64,000 nucleotides of DNA from G963704535 sp963704535 (GTDB lineage: Bacteria; Chloroflexota; Chloroflexia; Chloroflexales; Roseiflexaceae): positions 8,308,001 to 8,372,000 of the forward strand of contig OY969916.1 of assembly GCA_963704535.1 (NCBI GenBank), in the 5' to 3' direction. The translations under genes were made by a program, and so were the position numbers. Of this stretch, positions 35,227-43,472 are shown piece after piece (position 1 is the first letter of the stretch; the number at the start of each line of letters is the position of its first letter). The notes beneath the pieces were generated by a model that worked only from the letters and a program-made list of their open reading frames with translations, searched no databases and was not told the DNA's origin.

Positions 35227-35379
35227 GATTGACAAGAACCGACTCGATGCTCAGAACGGCTGCCGCCAATAGCTGAAACAGTTGACGGTTTGCCCGCGAA
35301 TGACGTACAATGCGCTTGCTGAGTTCGTACGAGCAGGGCTCATATGCAACGATCAGTCAGGGTGTGTTCCTGGTGAATA
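35227..35379. other. Non-coding stretch before alaS
   Basis: No gene, T-box or terminator was recognised. The only structure is the short repeat GAGTTCGTACGAGC near 35321. Confidence 0.3.
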
Positions 35380-35464
35380 TCAGAAACTGTTTGAAAAGGG
35401 GAAGTTTGGGGAGGTCGCCCCTTAAGAATCTCCTTTCCACCACGCCCTTTCAAACAGTTTCTTA
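35380..35464. repeat. GTTTGAGGGG-type palindrome H4 with clear terminal repeats
   Basis: AGAAACTGTTTGAAAAGGG (from 35382) and, on the other strand from 35464, TAAGAAACTGTTTGAAAGGG are near-identical ends. The core AGTTTGGGGAGGTCGCCCCT is degenerate. It lies 23 bases before alaS. Confidence 0.82.
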
Positions 35465-35487
35465 CCGATTTTAAGGATGGATAATCC

Positions 35488-38241
35488 ATGAAGCGGCTCT
35501 CAAGCGCAGATACCCGGCGCGCATTTCTCCGATTCTTTGAGGAGCGGGGCCACGCCGTCGTACCGAGCTCCGCGCTCATTCCCGGTAGCGATCCCACGCT
35601 GCTATTCACAAACGCCGGGATGGTCCAGTTCAAAGATATATTTCTTGGATTGGAGCAACGTTCCTACCAGCGCGCGGCGACTTCACAAAAATGTATGCGC
35701 GTTTCAGGAAAGCATAATGACCTTGAAGAGGTCGGCCCTTCGCCGCGCCACCATACATTCTTCGAGATGCTGGGCAATTTTTCCTTCGGTGATTACTTCA
35801 AACGCGACGCGATCGCCTTCGCCTATGATCTGCTGATTCGGACGTTCGGCATCCCGCGCGAGCGGCTGTTCTTCACCGTCCATACGCAGGACCAGGAGGC
35901 GCCGCGCTTCTGGCTGGAGGATCAGGGTGTGCCGGCCGAGCAGGTGCTGGCCATGGGCGACAAAACCAACTTCTGGTCGATGGGCGACACCGGCCCCTGC
36001 GGCCCGACCTCCGAGATGCACTACGATTGGGGACCGGAGGCATGCACTTGCCACGACCCCGACTGTAGTGTCCTGCTCGACAATGGCTGCGCCCGCTGGC
36101 TTGAGATCTGGAACCTGGTTTTCATGCAGTACAATCAGGACGCCGACGGCACCCGCGCGCCGCTGCCCAAGCCAGGCGTCGATACTGGGATGGGGCTTGA
36201 GCGCATCGTCAGCGTGCTGCAACAGGCACCCTCCAACTACGATACCGATCTGTTCCGCCCGATCATCGAGCGCACGATCGCGTTGCTCGGCTCCGACGAA
36301 GCGCACTATCGCGCGCACGTGGCGCCCTATCGCGCCGTGGCCGACCATAGCCGCGCGATCACCTTCCTGATCGCCGACGGCGTGCTGCCGGGCAATACCG
36401 GCCGCTCCTATGTGCTGCGGCGCGTGCTGCGGCGCGGCGCCTACCAGGGCCGTAGCCTCGGCTTTGAGCGTCCTTTCCTGGCCGATGTGGCCGATACGGT
36501 GATCGGCGAGATGGGTGAAGCGTACCCCGATCTGCGCCGGCGCCGCGCGTTTGTCCTAGAGACCATCGACGCCGAGGAGCGCCAATTCCTGCGCACGCTG
36601 TCTGGCGGGCTGGTGACGCTGAACACGGCGATCACGCAGCTCACGGCCAGGGGCGACCAGACCCTGCCCGGCGATCTGGCGTTCGATCTCAAGGATACCA
36701 AGGGCTTCCCGCTTGACCTGACCCAGAAGATCGCTGCCGAGCACGGCCTGAGCGTGGACGAGGCGCGCTACACTGAGCTAATGGACGAGCAGCGGCGGCG
36801 CAGCCGCGTGGCGACCCAATTCAAGCGCGGCGCCGATGCGGAGGTCTGGGCCGGGCTGGATGTGCCCGAAACTAACTTTACCGGCTACACCGATGCCGTG
36901 AGCAGCGGCGCGGTGCTGGCGATGGTCTTCGCCGGCGACCCGGTCGGCATCGCGCAGGAAGGCCAGCAGGTGCAGATCGTGCTCGACCGGACCCCATTCT
37001 ACGCCGAGAGCGGCGGCCAGGTCGGCGACACCGGCATGATCATCGGCCCGGCCGGGCAGGTCCGGGTCAACGACACGCAGAGGCCGCTGCCGGGCCTGAT
37101 CGTCCATTACGGCACGGTCGAACGGGGGACGATCTCGCTGCGCGAGACAGTGGAAGCGCGCGTCGACGCCGAGCGCCGGCGTGAGATCATGCGCAACCAC
37201 ACCGCGACGCACCTGCTCCACCGCGCGCTGCGCGATGTCCTCGGTGAGCACGCGGCCCAGGCCGGCTCGCTGGTCGCGCCCGACCGGCTGCGCTTCGACT
37301 TTACCCATCATCGCCAGGTCACGCCGGACCAACTGCGCGAGATCGAGCGCCGCATCAACGCCTGGGTGCGGGCCGATACGCCGGTCGAGTGGGAGATCAC
37401 CGACTACGAAGGCGCGATCAGACGCGGTGCGATGGCGCTGTTTGGCGAGAAATATGGCGACCGGGTGCGGATGGTGACGGTCGGTTGCGCCGATGCCGAG
37501 TCCATTGTCAGTGGTCAGTTGTCCGTTGCAGAAAGCGGCGAACAACGGACAACGGACAACGGGCCACGGACAAATGTGATGTGCTCGCGCGAGCTATGCG
37601 GCGGCATACACGTCGGGCGCACCGGGGAGATCGGCTTCTTCCGCATCATCGGCGAGAGCAGCGTTGCCGGCGGGGTGCGGCGTGTCGAGGCGCTGACCGG
37701 CTCCGGCGCCGAGGCTTGGGTCGAGGCGCAGGCTACGGCAATGCGCGAGGCCGCGACGCGGCTGGGTGTGCCCCCGGCCCAGATGCTGGAGCGCATCGAT
37801 GGGCTGCTGGCCGAGCAGAAGCAGCGCCAGCAGGAGCTCGCCACGCTGCGCTCCCAGGCCACCCGCAGCACGCTTGAAGGGCTGCTGGGCCAGCTACAGC
37901 GCCAGGACAGCATCGCTTACCTGGCCGCCCACGTCGAGGCCGCCGATGCCGCCCGGCTGCGCGAGATGGGCGACTGGCTGCGCGATAAGATCGGGACCGG
38001 GGTCGTGGTGCTTGGCGCGCTCGTCGGCGATAAACCACAGTTGCTTGCCGTCGTCACGCCCGACTTGGTGAAGCAGGGCTATCACGCCGGCAACATGGTG
38101 AAGGCATTGGCGCAAGTTGTAGGGGGCGGCGGCGGCGGTCGGCCGGATATGGCGCAAGCCGGGGGACGCGATCCCAATAAGCTTGACGAGGCACTGGCCC
38201 AGGTCGGCAGCCTGATCGAGCGACAGGGAACTAAACGGTAG
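35488..38241 (+). CDS. alaS: Alanine-tRNA ligase with in-frame repeat insertion in the editing domain
   Basis: A 917-residue AlaRS: N-terminal class II catalytic domain (RFFEERGHAVVPSSALIP, FTNAGMVQFKDIFLG, MGDTGPCGPTSEMHYD), tRNA-binding domain, editing domain (NHTATHLLHRALRDVLG, and zinc site CSRELCGGIHVGRTG), then the C-Ala domain with a GGGGGGRPDMAQAGG motif. The start follows AAGGATGG. Between VRMVTVG and CSRELCGG about 27 residues are encoded by a heptamer-repeat hairpin (37507-37573). The frame stays open, so the enzyme is presumably functional with a longer surface loop just before the zinc cysteine. Confidence 0.96.
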   Translation: MKRLSSADTRRAFLRFFEERGHAVVPSSALIPGSDPTLLFTNAGMVQFKDIFLGLEQRSYQRAATSQKCMRVSGKHNDLEEVGPSPRHHTFFEMLGNFSFGDYFKRDAIAFAYDLLIRTFGIPRERLFFTVHTQDQEAPRFWLEDQGVPAEQVLAMGDKTNFWSMGDTGPCGPTSEMHYDWGPEACTCHDPDCSVLLDNGCARWLEIWNLVFMQYNQDADGTRAPLPKPGVDTGMGLERIVSVLQQAPSNYDTDLFRPIIERTIALLGSDEAHYRAHVAPYRAVADHSRAITFLIADGVLPGNTGRSYVLRRVLRRGAYQGRSLGFERPFLADVADTVIGEMGEAYPDLRRRRAFVLETIDAEERQFLRTLSGGLVTLNTAITQLTARGDQTLPGDLAFDLKDTKGFPLDLTQKIAAEHGLSVDEARYTELMDEQRRRSRVATQFKRGADAEVWAGLDVPETNFTGYTDAVSSGAVLAMVFAGDPVGIAQEGQQVQIVLDRTPFYAESGGQVGDTGMIIGPAGQVRVNDTQRPLPGLIVHYGTVERGTISLRETVEARVDAERRREIMRNHTATHLLHRALRDVLGEHAAQAGSLVAPDRLRFDFTHHRQVTPDQLREIERRINAWVRADTPVEWEITDYEGAIRRGAMALFGEKYGDRVRMVTVGCADAESIVSGQLSVAESGEQRTTDNGPRTNVMCSRELCGGIHVGRTGEIGFFRIIGESSVAGGVRRVEALTGSGAEAWVEAQATAMREAATRLGVPPAQMLERIDGLLAEQKQRQQELATLRSQATRSTLEGLLGQLQRQDSIAYLAAHVEAADAARLREMGDWLRDKIGTGVVVLGALVGDKPQLLAVVTPDLVKQGYHAGNMVKALAQVVGGGGGGRPDMAQAGGRDPNKLDEALAQVGSLIERQGTKR
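37507..37573. repeat. Heptamer-repeat hairpin 14, inside the alaS coding region
   Basis: GTCAGTGGTCAGTTGTCCGT faces AACAACGGACAACGGACAAC and ACGGACAA. The unit is GTCAGTT/GTCCGTT, as in hairpins 6 and 18. It is translated as part of AlaRS. Confidence 0.9.
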
Positions 38242-38282
38242 CCAGGCTGTTACTTTTCATGGTTTTATACGGAGGAATGGTC

Positions 38283-40400
38283 ATGGCAGTCGATGGATCA
38301 GCCCTTGTGCTGGTTCGGCCTGATGACTCGATCAACTCGATCGCCAGGAAAGTACATGAAACCGGCTCGTCAAGCGTCCAACTGCTGGTGCCTGATAATA
38401 CGTTGGCGCTGCAAGGGCTGGGCGGTTTCGAGCGGCTACGCAAATCGCTGGGACGCGAGCAAATCGACCTGATGATCATCAGCTCCGACGAGAAGACGCT
38501 CAATGCGGCGCGACTTAATCATCTCGACACATTGGGCGTCCAGGGCGCCAGAGTGACCATGCCCCCTGACGCTGGCGGCCGGGCCGACCCATATGCCACA
38601 CAGGTGCTGCGCACGGGGGGCTTGGACCCACGCAAGACCGCGCCGGTCCCGCCCCAGGAGGCCGAGTTCCTCGATGCCCTTGACCAAGTGCCGGCAAAGC
38701 AGCGCTACTCCGACCTCGACCAGGGGGACGCCGACTTGTACGCGGCACTCGACGATCTCTCCGAGACGATGGAGCACAGCGCGGCGGCCGACCGCCGGGG
38801 GCGCAGCAGCGACGACGACTTCGCCGCCGCGCTCGACGAGTGGTCCGAGGCCGCCGACGAGGGACGCGCCCGGCGAAGATCGTCCCTCGCCGACGACCTG
38901 GACTCGACCTTCGACGAGGAGGGCACGGGCGGCCGCCGCCGCGTGCGCCCCGAAGATATCAACGTCAGCCCTGACGAAATACGGCGCCAGGGTCGCGGGC
39001 GTCGCCAGGAGGCTCAGCGCGCCCGCGCTCAAGCGCGGGAGACCGCTCCATCGAGCCCGCGGCGCCGCCGCCCGACCACCGGCCGCATGCTCGATCTCGA
39101 AGAGTACGAGGAGGTCGCGCCACGGCGGCGCAGCGTGCTGCGGATGCTGCTGCCGCTGATCCTCTTGCTGCTGTTCATCCTGGCCGCCGTGCTGCTGTAC
39201 CGGAACAGCCGTGCAACGATCGAGATTGTGCCAGCGACTGCGAGCATCGAGCACCGCTACGAAGGCGAGGTCATCCCGTTGAGCGCCGGTGGCGCCGACG
39301 CGAGCGCTTCAGCGGTGCAGGCTCTGCCGATCGACGTCGAGGCGACGTCCTTCGTCCAGGGCCAGGTACTCAGCGAGACGCTTTCCCCGGTAGGCAAGGC
39401 TAAAGGCGTGGTAACAATCATCAACACGGTTGATCAGCCGTTCCCGCTCCCAGAGGGCACCCAGCTCCTCGGCACCAATGCCGCCGGCCAGGAGGTTCGC
39501 TTTGTGCTCGACGCGCCGGCCACCATCCCGCCCGCCGTCACGACCAGGAGCATTAGCGGCATCAGCACTTCCTATGGGCAGATCGAGGTTCCGATAACAG
39601 CCAGATCGGCCGGCAGCGCCTCAAATGTCGGCGAGAACGCGATCAAGCAGATCCTTATTGAAGGGCAGCAGCCGTATATCAGCGATCAAAGCAGCTTTCT
39701 CATCCGCAACGCGCCGATCGGCGGCGGGGACGAGCAGCCGGTGCGTATCGTCACTGAGGCCGATGTCCAGCGCGTCCTTGGGGAAGCGCTGACCGGGCTC
39801 TACTACACCGGCGTGCAGGAACTGCGTAGCAAGATCGACGAGACGCAGGCCGGTATCGACGAGACAACGATCCACCCGAACTCGGAGGAGCTGGCCAACC
39901 CGGAGAGCTACGAGGAGCCGGTGGTCGAACCGCCGATCGGCCAGCCGGTCGACCCAAATAACCCGACGTTCACTGTGACGGTCAAGTCGCGCTTCAATGC
40001 CTTAGCGACGCCGCGCGATAACCCAGTGGCGAAGCAGCTTCAGAACGTGATCAGCAATCACCTCACCCAGAAATTGCAGGGCCAACCGCCGTGCAACCCC
40101 ACCGACTCCATGAAGCTAGATGTGCCATCTCAGCGTTGGGACGGCACGCGGCTGACGATCGACGCCGTGCTGACCTGCATGCCGACCGGCAAGCTGGACC
40201 CTGTACTCGCCAGTAAGGTGAAGACGACAGTGCTGGGGCAATCGCGCGAGATGGCCGATGCGGGCCTTCAGGACCTGAAACGACAGGGGCTGATCGAGGA
40301 TTACAAACTGCCCGATAACAAAGACGTGTTCCCCCGCTTCGACTTTCTCGTCAATGTCGTACCGGCATCTAGTACAGCGCCAGCCCAGGGGGCACCGTAG
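38283..40400 (+). CDS. Single-pass membrane protein with baseplate-J-like extracellular region
   Basis: A 705-residue protein starting at 38283, seven bases after GGAGG. The first ~90 residues (VLVRPDDSINSIARKVHETG, LLVPDNTLALQGL) form a soluble domain. A long acidic/arginine-rich disordered segment follows, then one membrane helix near residue 290 (MLLPLILLLLFILAAVLLYR). The outer part has the KGVVTIINTVDQPFPLPEGT pattern, followed by a VPITARSAGSASNVG segment like the baseplate J/gp47-type domains annotated in Chloroflexota proteins. The function is unknown. Its stop touches the ruvX start, so the pair is co-transcribed after alaS. Confidence 0.75.
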   Translation: MAVDGSALVLVRPDDSINSIARKVHETGSSSVQLLVPDNTLALQGLGGFERLRKSLGREQIDLMIISSDEKTLNAARLNHLDTLGVQGARVTMPPDAGGRADPYATQVLRTGGLDPRKTAPVPPQEAEFLDALDQVPAKQRYSDLDQGDADLYAALDDLSETMEHSAAADRRGRSSDDDFAAALDEWSEAADEGRARRRSSLADDLDSTFDEEGTGGRRRVRPEDINVSPDEIRRQGRGRRQEAQRARAQARETAPSSPRRRRPTTGRMLDLEEYEEVAPRRRSVLRMLLPLILLLLFILAAVLLYRNSRATIEIVPATASIEHRYEGEVIPLSAGGADASASAVQALPIDVEATSFVQGQVLSETLSPVGKAKGVVTIINTVDQPFPLPEGTQLLGTNAAGQEVRFVLDAPATIPPAVTTRSISGISTSYGQIEVPITARSAGSASNVGENAIKQILIEGQQPYISDQSSFLIRNAPIGGGDEQPVRIVTEADVQRVLGEALTGLYYTGVQELRSKIDETQAGIDETTIHPNSEELANPESYEEPVVEPPIGQPVDPNNPTFTVTVKSRFNALATPRDNPVAKQLQNVISNHLTQKLQGQPPCNPTDSMKLDVPSQRWDGTRLTIDAVLTCMPTGKLDPVLASKVKTTVLGQSREMADAGLQDLKRQGLIEDYKLPDNKDVFPRFDFLVNVVPASSTAPAQGAP

Positions 40401-40843
40401 TGAGCTATGAACCTGGGCGTGTGATGGCGCTCGACGTCGGCGGGCGGCGTATTGGGGTCGCGATGAGCGACTCCATGCGCATCCTCGCCTCGCCACTGAC
40501 AACGCTGCGTGCGGTGCCGCGAGAGCGTGTGATTGCCCAGATCGCCTCCCACATCGCGCAGTATGAGGTCGCCGAGGTGGTCGTGGGGCTACCGCTCACC
40601 CTCACCGGGGAGATTGGGCCGCAGGCCCAGATCGTGCAGATCTTCGCGGAGGAACTCCGGCGCGTGCTCCTGGTGCCGATGCATTTCTTCGACGAGCGGC
40701 TGACCAGTGTCGCGGCCGAGCGGATGATGATCGACCTCGGCATCAAGCCTGAGCAGCGTAAAGCCCGCATCGACGAAGTCGCCGCCTCGATTATCCTACA
40801 GGACTTCCTCGACGCACACCGGCGAGACAGAAATAGAGAATAG
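40400..40843 (+). CDS. ruvX: Holliday junction resolvase RuvX/YqgF
   Basis: A 147-residue RNase H-fold nuclease of the YqgF family, starting at GTG 40400, which shares a base with the preceding stop. The active-site strand MALDVGGRRIGVAMSD, the glutamate strand EVVVGLPLTLTGE and the late acidic ERLTSVAAERMMIDLG are present. It acts in pre-16S rRNA maturation or junction resolution in the cytoplasm. A perfect 31-bp palindrome follows the stop. Confidence 0.93.
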   Translation: MSYEPGRVMALDVGGRRIGVAMSDSMRILASPLTTLRAVPRERVIAQIASHIAQYEVAEVVVGLPLTLTGEIGPQAQIVQIFAEELRRVLLVPMHFFDERLTSVAAERMMIDLGIKPEQRKARIDEVAASIILQDFLDAHRRDRNRE

Positions 40844-40908
40844 AGGCGGTCTGAAAAGGGGAGTTTGAGGGGCCATCCCCCTCAAACTCCCCTTTTCAGA
40901 CCGCCTCT
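40842..40908. repeat. GTTTGAGGGG palindrome H5, perfect 31-bp arms
   Basis: The arm 40842-40872 (AGAGGCGGTCTGAAAAGGGG, AGTTTGAGGGG) is the exact reverse complement of 40878-40908, around a 5-base loop. It overlaps the ruvX stop and may act as its 3' end. Confidence 0.93.
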
Positions 40909-40910
40909 TT

Positions 40911-40972
40911 GAGATTGGAGATTGGCACCGCCAATCTCCAATCTCAAATCTCAAATCTCAAATCCCCAATGT
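40911..40972. repeat. Heptamer-repeat hairpin 15 (unit GAGATTG)
   Basis: GAGATTGGAGATTGGC faces GCCAATCTCCAATCTCAAAT followed by more CTCAAAT units. The extra units encode the last codons and stop of the minus-strand kinase gene. Confidence 0.9.
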
Positions 40973-41495
40973 TCAACCAGCCGACAATCTGTTGCACGAC
41001 CTCCTCAAGCGGTGCGATCGTATCAACCAACAGGTGCGGCTCACCGATCGAGTAGTTGGAAGTCTCGGCGCGGCGTTGGAGATGCGTATCCATGTCGGCC
41101 CAGGAGGTCACGTGGTGCGCGGGCAGCCGGAGCGCGCTGCGCTTTTCGATGCGCCGCCGCCACTCATCCTGCGCCGAGCAGACGCACTCGATCACCACCA
41201 AGCGCGCCGCCGCGTCATGTGCCACGCAGCAGGCCATCGTATAGCCGCCGACCTCGCTGAGCGGGCTGTCGCAGATCGCGCTCAACCCCTGGATCAACTG
41301 GCGGCGGGCGATATTAAACATCGCCGTGTAGGCCAGCCCTCCGGCATCCTCACACTGGCCGTCCAGCACATCCTTGATATCATCTTTGTCGATCAGCGGA
41401 ATAAGCAGGCGGCGCGACAACGCCCGCGCGACGGCGCTCTTGCCGGAGCCGGGGTGTCCTTTGAGGGCGATCAGCAGTGGAGCGGGCTTCTGCAT
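40944..41495 (-). CDS. P-loop kinase (zeta-toxin/gluconokinase-like)
   Basis: A 183-residue P-loop kinase with Walker A KGHPGSGKS near residue 12, LIDKDDIKDVL after it, and an Arg-rich lid (EWRRRIEKRSALR). It would phosphorylate a small molecule, perhaps a sugar, given the isomerase and glycosyltransferase genes upstream. The last seven residues (GDLRFEI) and the TGA stop are encoded by heptamer-repeat hairpin 15. Either the repeat has replaced the original 3' end or it was inserted there without damage. It follows the SIS gene by 12 bases. Confidence 0.8.
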   Translation of the reverse strand: MQKPAPLLIALKGHPGSGKSAVARALSRRLLIPLIDKDDIKDVLDGQCEDAGGLAYTAMFNIARRQLIQGLSAICDSPLSEVGGYTMACCVAHDAAARLVVIECVCSAQDEWRRRIEKRSALRLPAHHVTSWADMDTHLQRRAETSNYSIGEPHLLVDTIAPLEEVVQQIVGWLNIGDLRFEI

Positions 41496-41507
41496 CCGAG
41501 TTTCAGA

Positions 41508-42074
41508 CTACAGCTGGTGCTTAATCATCTCGCCGAGGTTGACCGCCAGCGCATGGCAGAGCGACATATGCACATCTTCGACCTGCGGCATGCAGTGATT
41601 CGGCACGATCAGCGCCAGCCGCGCCAGTTCCGCCAGCTTACCACCGTCGAACCCCGACATCCCGATCGTCGTGGCGCCCTGTGCATTGGCCCACTCGACC
41701 GCCCGCAGCACATTCGGCGAGTTGCCGCTCCCCGAGATCGCCACCAGCGTATCGCCCCGCCGGTACAGGGCGGCGAGCTGCTCGACAAAGACTCGCTCGT
41801 AGTGGGTATCGTTCGACCATGCCGACATCAGCGCGACATTGTCGGTAAGCGCAAGAGCGCGCACCCGCCGCCGGCCCTCACACAGCGTCCATTTGGCCAG
41901 GTCGCAGGCGAAGTGCGAGGCGGAGGCAGCGCTCCCACCATTACCGCAGACGATGATCGTACCATCGCGCTCGTAGGTCTCCCACAGCGCCTGCTCGAAC
42001 GCCTGTAGCGGCTCGCGCGGCGTCGCCGCCAGCGCCGCCGCAAGCTCCGTCAAATATCGGTCGATTCGTTGCAT
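41508..42074 (-). CDS. SIS-domain sugar isomerase (GmhA-like)
   Basis: A 188-residue SIS-domain protein resembling phosphoheptose isomerase: CGNGGSAASASHFACDL (phosphosugar loop), the middle WSNDTHYERVFVEQL, LVAISGSGNSPNVLRAV, and C-terminal QVEDVHMSLCHAL with active-site His/Glu. The start follows AAGGTGATCC. GmhA turns sedoheptulose-7-phosphate into heptose-7-phosphate. With the adjacent kinase and glycosyltransferase this suggests an activated sugar for surface glycans. Confidence 0.88.
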   Translation of the reverse strand: MQRIDRYLTELAAALAATPREPLQAFEQALWETYERDGTIIVCGNGGSAASASHFACDLAKWTLCEGRRRVRALALTDNVALMSAWSNDTHYERVFVEQLAALYRRGDTLVAISGSGNSPNVLRAVEWANAQGATTIGMSGFDGGKLAELARLALIVPNHCMPQVEDVHMSLCHALAVNLGEMIKHQL

Positions 42075-42087
42075 GGATCACCTTGTT

Positions 42088-42188
42088 TTAGAGGCTGTTT
42101 GAAAAGTCCGTTTATCGCACGAGTTTGGTGGTGGATAGGGGTTCTTGAGGGGCTTCCCCTCAAACTCCCCCTTTCAGACAGCCCCTTT
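42088..42188. repeat. GTTTGAGGGG palindrome H6
   Basis: TTAGAGGCTGTTTGAAAAG at the left and, on the other strand, TAAAGGGGCTGTCTGAAAGG at the right. The core is CTTGAGGGGCTTCCCCTCAA. The right end contains the glycosyltransferase stop codon. Confidence 0.8.
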
Positions 42189-42870
42189 AGCGCCAAAAAC
42201 GGTAGCGGAGCAGCGCGAGGATCGCGTAGAAACCCTGGCTGGGCTTCATCTTCTTGCCTTCTTCGTAGGTCCGGCCCAGGTAGCTGACCGGCACCTCGTA
42301 GATGCGATGGCCGCGCCTGAGCACCTTGGAGACAATCTCCGGCTCCAGGCGAAAGTCATTGCTCTCCAGGCGCAGATCGCGCAAGATCTCGGTGCGCATG
42401 ACTTTGTAGCAGGTCTCCATATCGGAGATCCAGCAGTTGAAAAGGAAGTTGGTAAGAAAGGTCAGGCCCTTGTTGCCCAGCGCATTCCAGAAATACATGC
42501 CCGTATGCCGGCCCATGAAGCGCGACCCGAAGACGACATTGACCCGGCCCTCGATAATTGGACGAACCAACTCGTAGTAGTCCTGGGGGTCGTACTCAAG
42601 GTCGGCATCCTGAATGATCACGATCTCGCCGGTGGCGCGCGCGAGGCCACTACGCACCGAGGCCCCTTTGCCGCGATTGGAAGGGTGCCGCACGACCGTC
42701 ATTGTCGGGTCGGCGGCGGCCTCCTCACAGAGGAGTTGGTAGGTATTGTCAGTCGAGTGGTCGTCGACGGCGATGATCTGCTTCTCCATGTCAACCGCGC
42801 GCACCTTGGCCAGAATGGCCGAGAGCGTGGGCGACTCGTTGTAGCAGGGCATGATGATCGAGAGTAACAT
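42187..42870 (-). CDS. Family 2 glycosyltransferase (dolichol-phosphate mannosyltransferase-like)
   Basis: A 227-residue GT-A enzyme beginning LSIIMPCYNES. The UDP/GDP-sugar motif is AVDDHSTDN, the metal motif IIQDADLEYDP, then VFGSRF and the acceptor loop DMETCYKVMR. It has no membrane domain. It would transfer a hexose from a nucleotide sugar to a polyprenyl-phosphate or similar lipid. Its ATG is close behind GAGGAG. It is first in a minus-strand group with the SIS isomerase and kinase. Confidence 0.9.
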   Translation of the reverse strand: MLLSIIMPCYNESPTLSAILAKVRAVDMEKQIIAVDDHSTDNTYQLLCEEAAADPTMTVVRHPSNRGKGASVRSGLARATGEIVIIQDADLEYDPQDYYELVRPIIEGRVNVVFGSRFMGRHTGMYFWNALGNKGLTFLTNFLFNCWISDMETCYKVMRTEILRDLRLESNDFRLEPEIVSKVLRRGHRIYEVPVSYLGRTYEEGKKMKPSQGFYAILALLRYRFWR

Positions 42871-42892
42871 CGCTCCTCATTTTTGAGTCGGT

Positions 42893-42951
42893 AAGGGAAA
42901 GGGGCTCTTGAGGGGCTTCCCCACAAACTCCCCCTTTTCAAACAATCTCTT
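42893..42951. repeat. GTTTGAGGGG palindrome H7
   Basis: AAGGGAAAGGGGCTCTTGAG then GGGCTTCCCCACAAACTCCC and CCTTTTCAAACAATCTCTT. It lies between the glycosyltransferase gene and the small membrane protein gene. Confidence 0.75.
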
Positions 42952-43299
42952 CTAGCGTAATGACAGCAGGATGATCGGCGCGGCGAGCAGGGCCACGGCC
43001 AGCAGCAGGACGGCCAGCAGCTTGGCCTGCTCGGAGCTACGGCGGGCCGCTAACTCCTCACGGGCCTCCTGGGCATACGGGACATTGGGCTGCTCCGCGA
43101 AAAGAATGTGCCCCAGGCTCCCCGGCGCGCGCAACAGCGCGCTGATCGTCGTCGCCACCAACTCGCGGGCGGTGACGAGCGGCGGCGCCCAGTACACCGC
43201 TTCGCCGCTGATCGGTTTGCCGGTCAGCGAGCAGTAGAGCTGTTCTTCGATCACCACCGGCTTGGTCGTAGTGGGCGCCTCTTCCAAACTCACGGCCAT
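42952..43299 (-). CDS. Small C-terminally anchored membrane protein, unknown function
   Basis: A 115-residue protein with AGGAGG seven bases before its ATG. The N-terminal ~40 residues contain EQLYCSLTGKPISGEAVYWA, a short motif with one cysteine that resembles a treble-clef remnant. A charged helix (EAREELAARRSSEQAK) precedes a single C-terminal membrane helix (LLAVLLLAVALLAAPIILLSL). Topology suggests a tail-anchored protein facing the cytoplasm. No family was recognised. Confidence 0.7.
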   Translation of the reverse strand: MAVSLEEAPTTTKPVVIEEQLYCSLTGKPISGEAVYWAPPLVTARELVATTISALLRAPGSLGHILFAEQPNVPYAQEAREELAARRSSEQAKLLAVLLLAVALLAAPIILLSLR

Positions 43300-43338
43300 T
43301 GGGATACCTCCTGGTAGAACGTCGACTGAAGCGTTATC

Positions 43339-43442
43339 TCAGAGACTGCCCGAAAAGGTCGTTGCCTCCCTCACGCTCTGTGGCGGAGAGGCGGTCTTGA
43401 GGGGGCCAGCCCCTTAAACTCCCCTTTTCAGACAGTCTTTCA
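43339..43442. repeat. GTTTGAGGGG palindrome H8
   Basis: TCAGAGACTGCCCGAAAAGG starts it. The core is CTTGAGGGGGCCAGCCCCTT and the right end CCCCTTTTCAGACAGTCTTT. Confidence 0.75.
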
Positions 43443-43472
43443 AGACGTAGAACGTTGCGTGTAGGATTAGGG

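Noticed and set aside
35080..35487. T-box leader for alaS
   Set aside because: No T-box sequence or specifier-loop arrangement was found.
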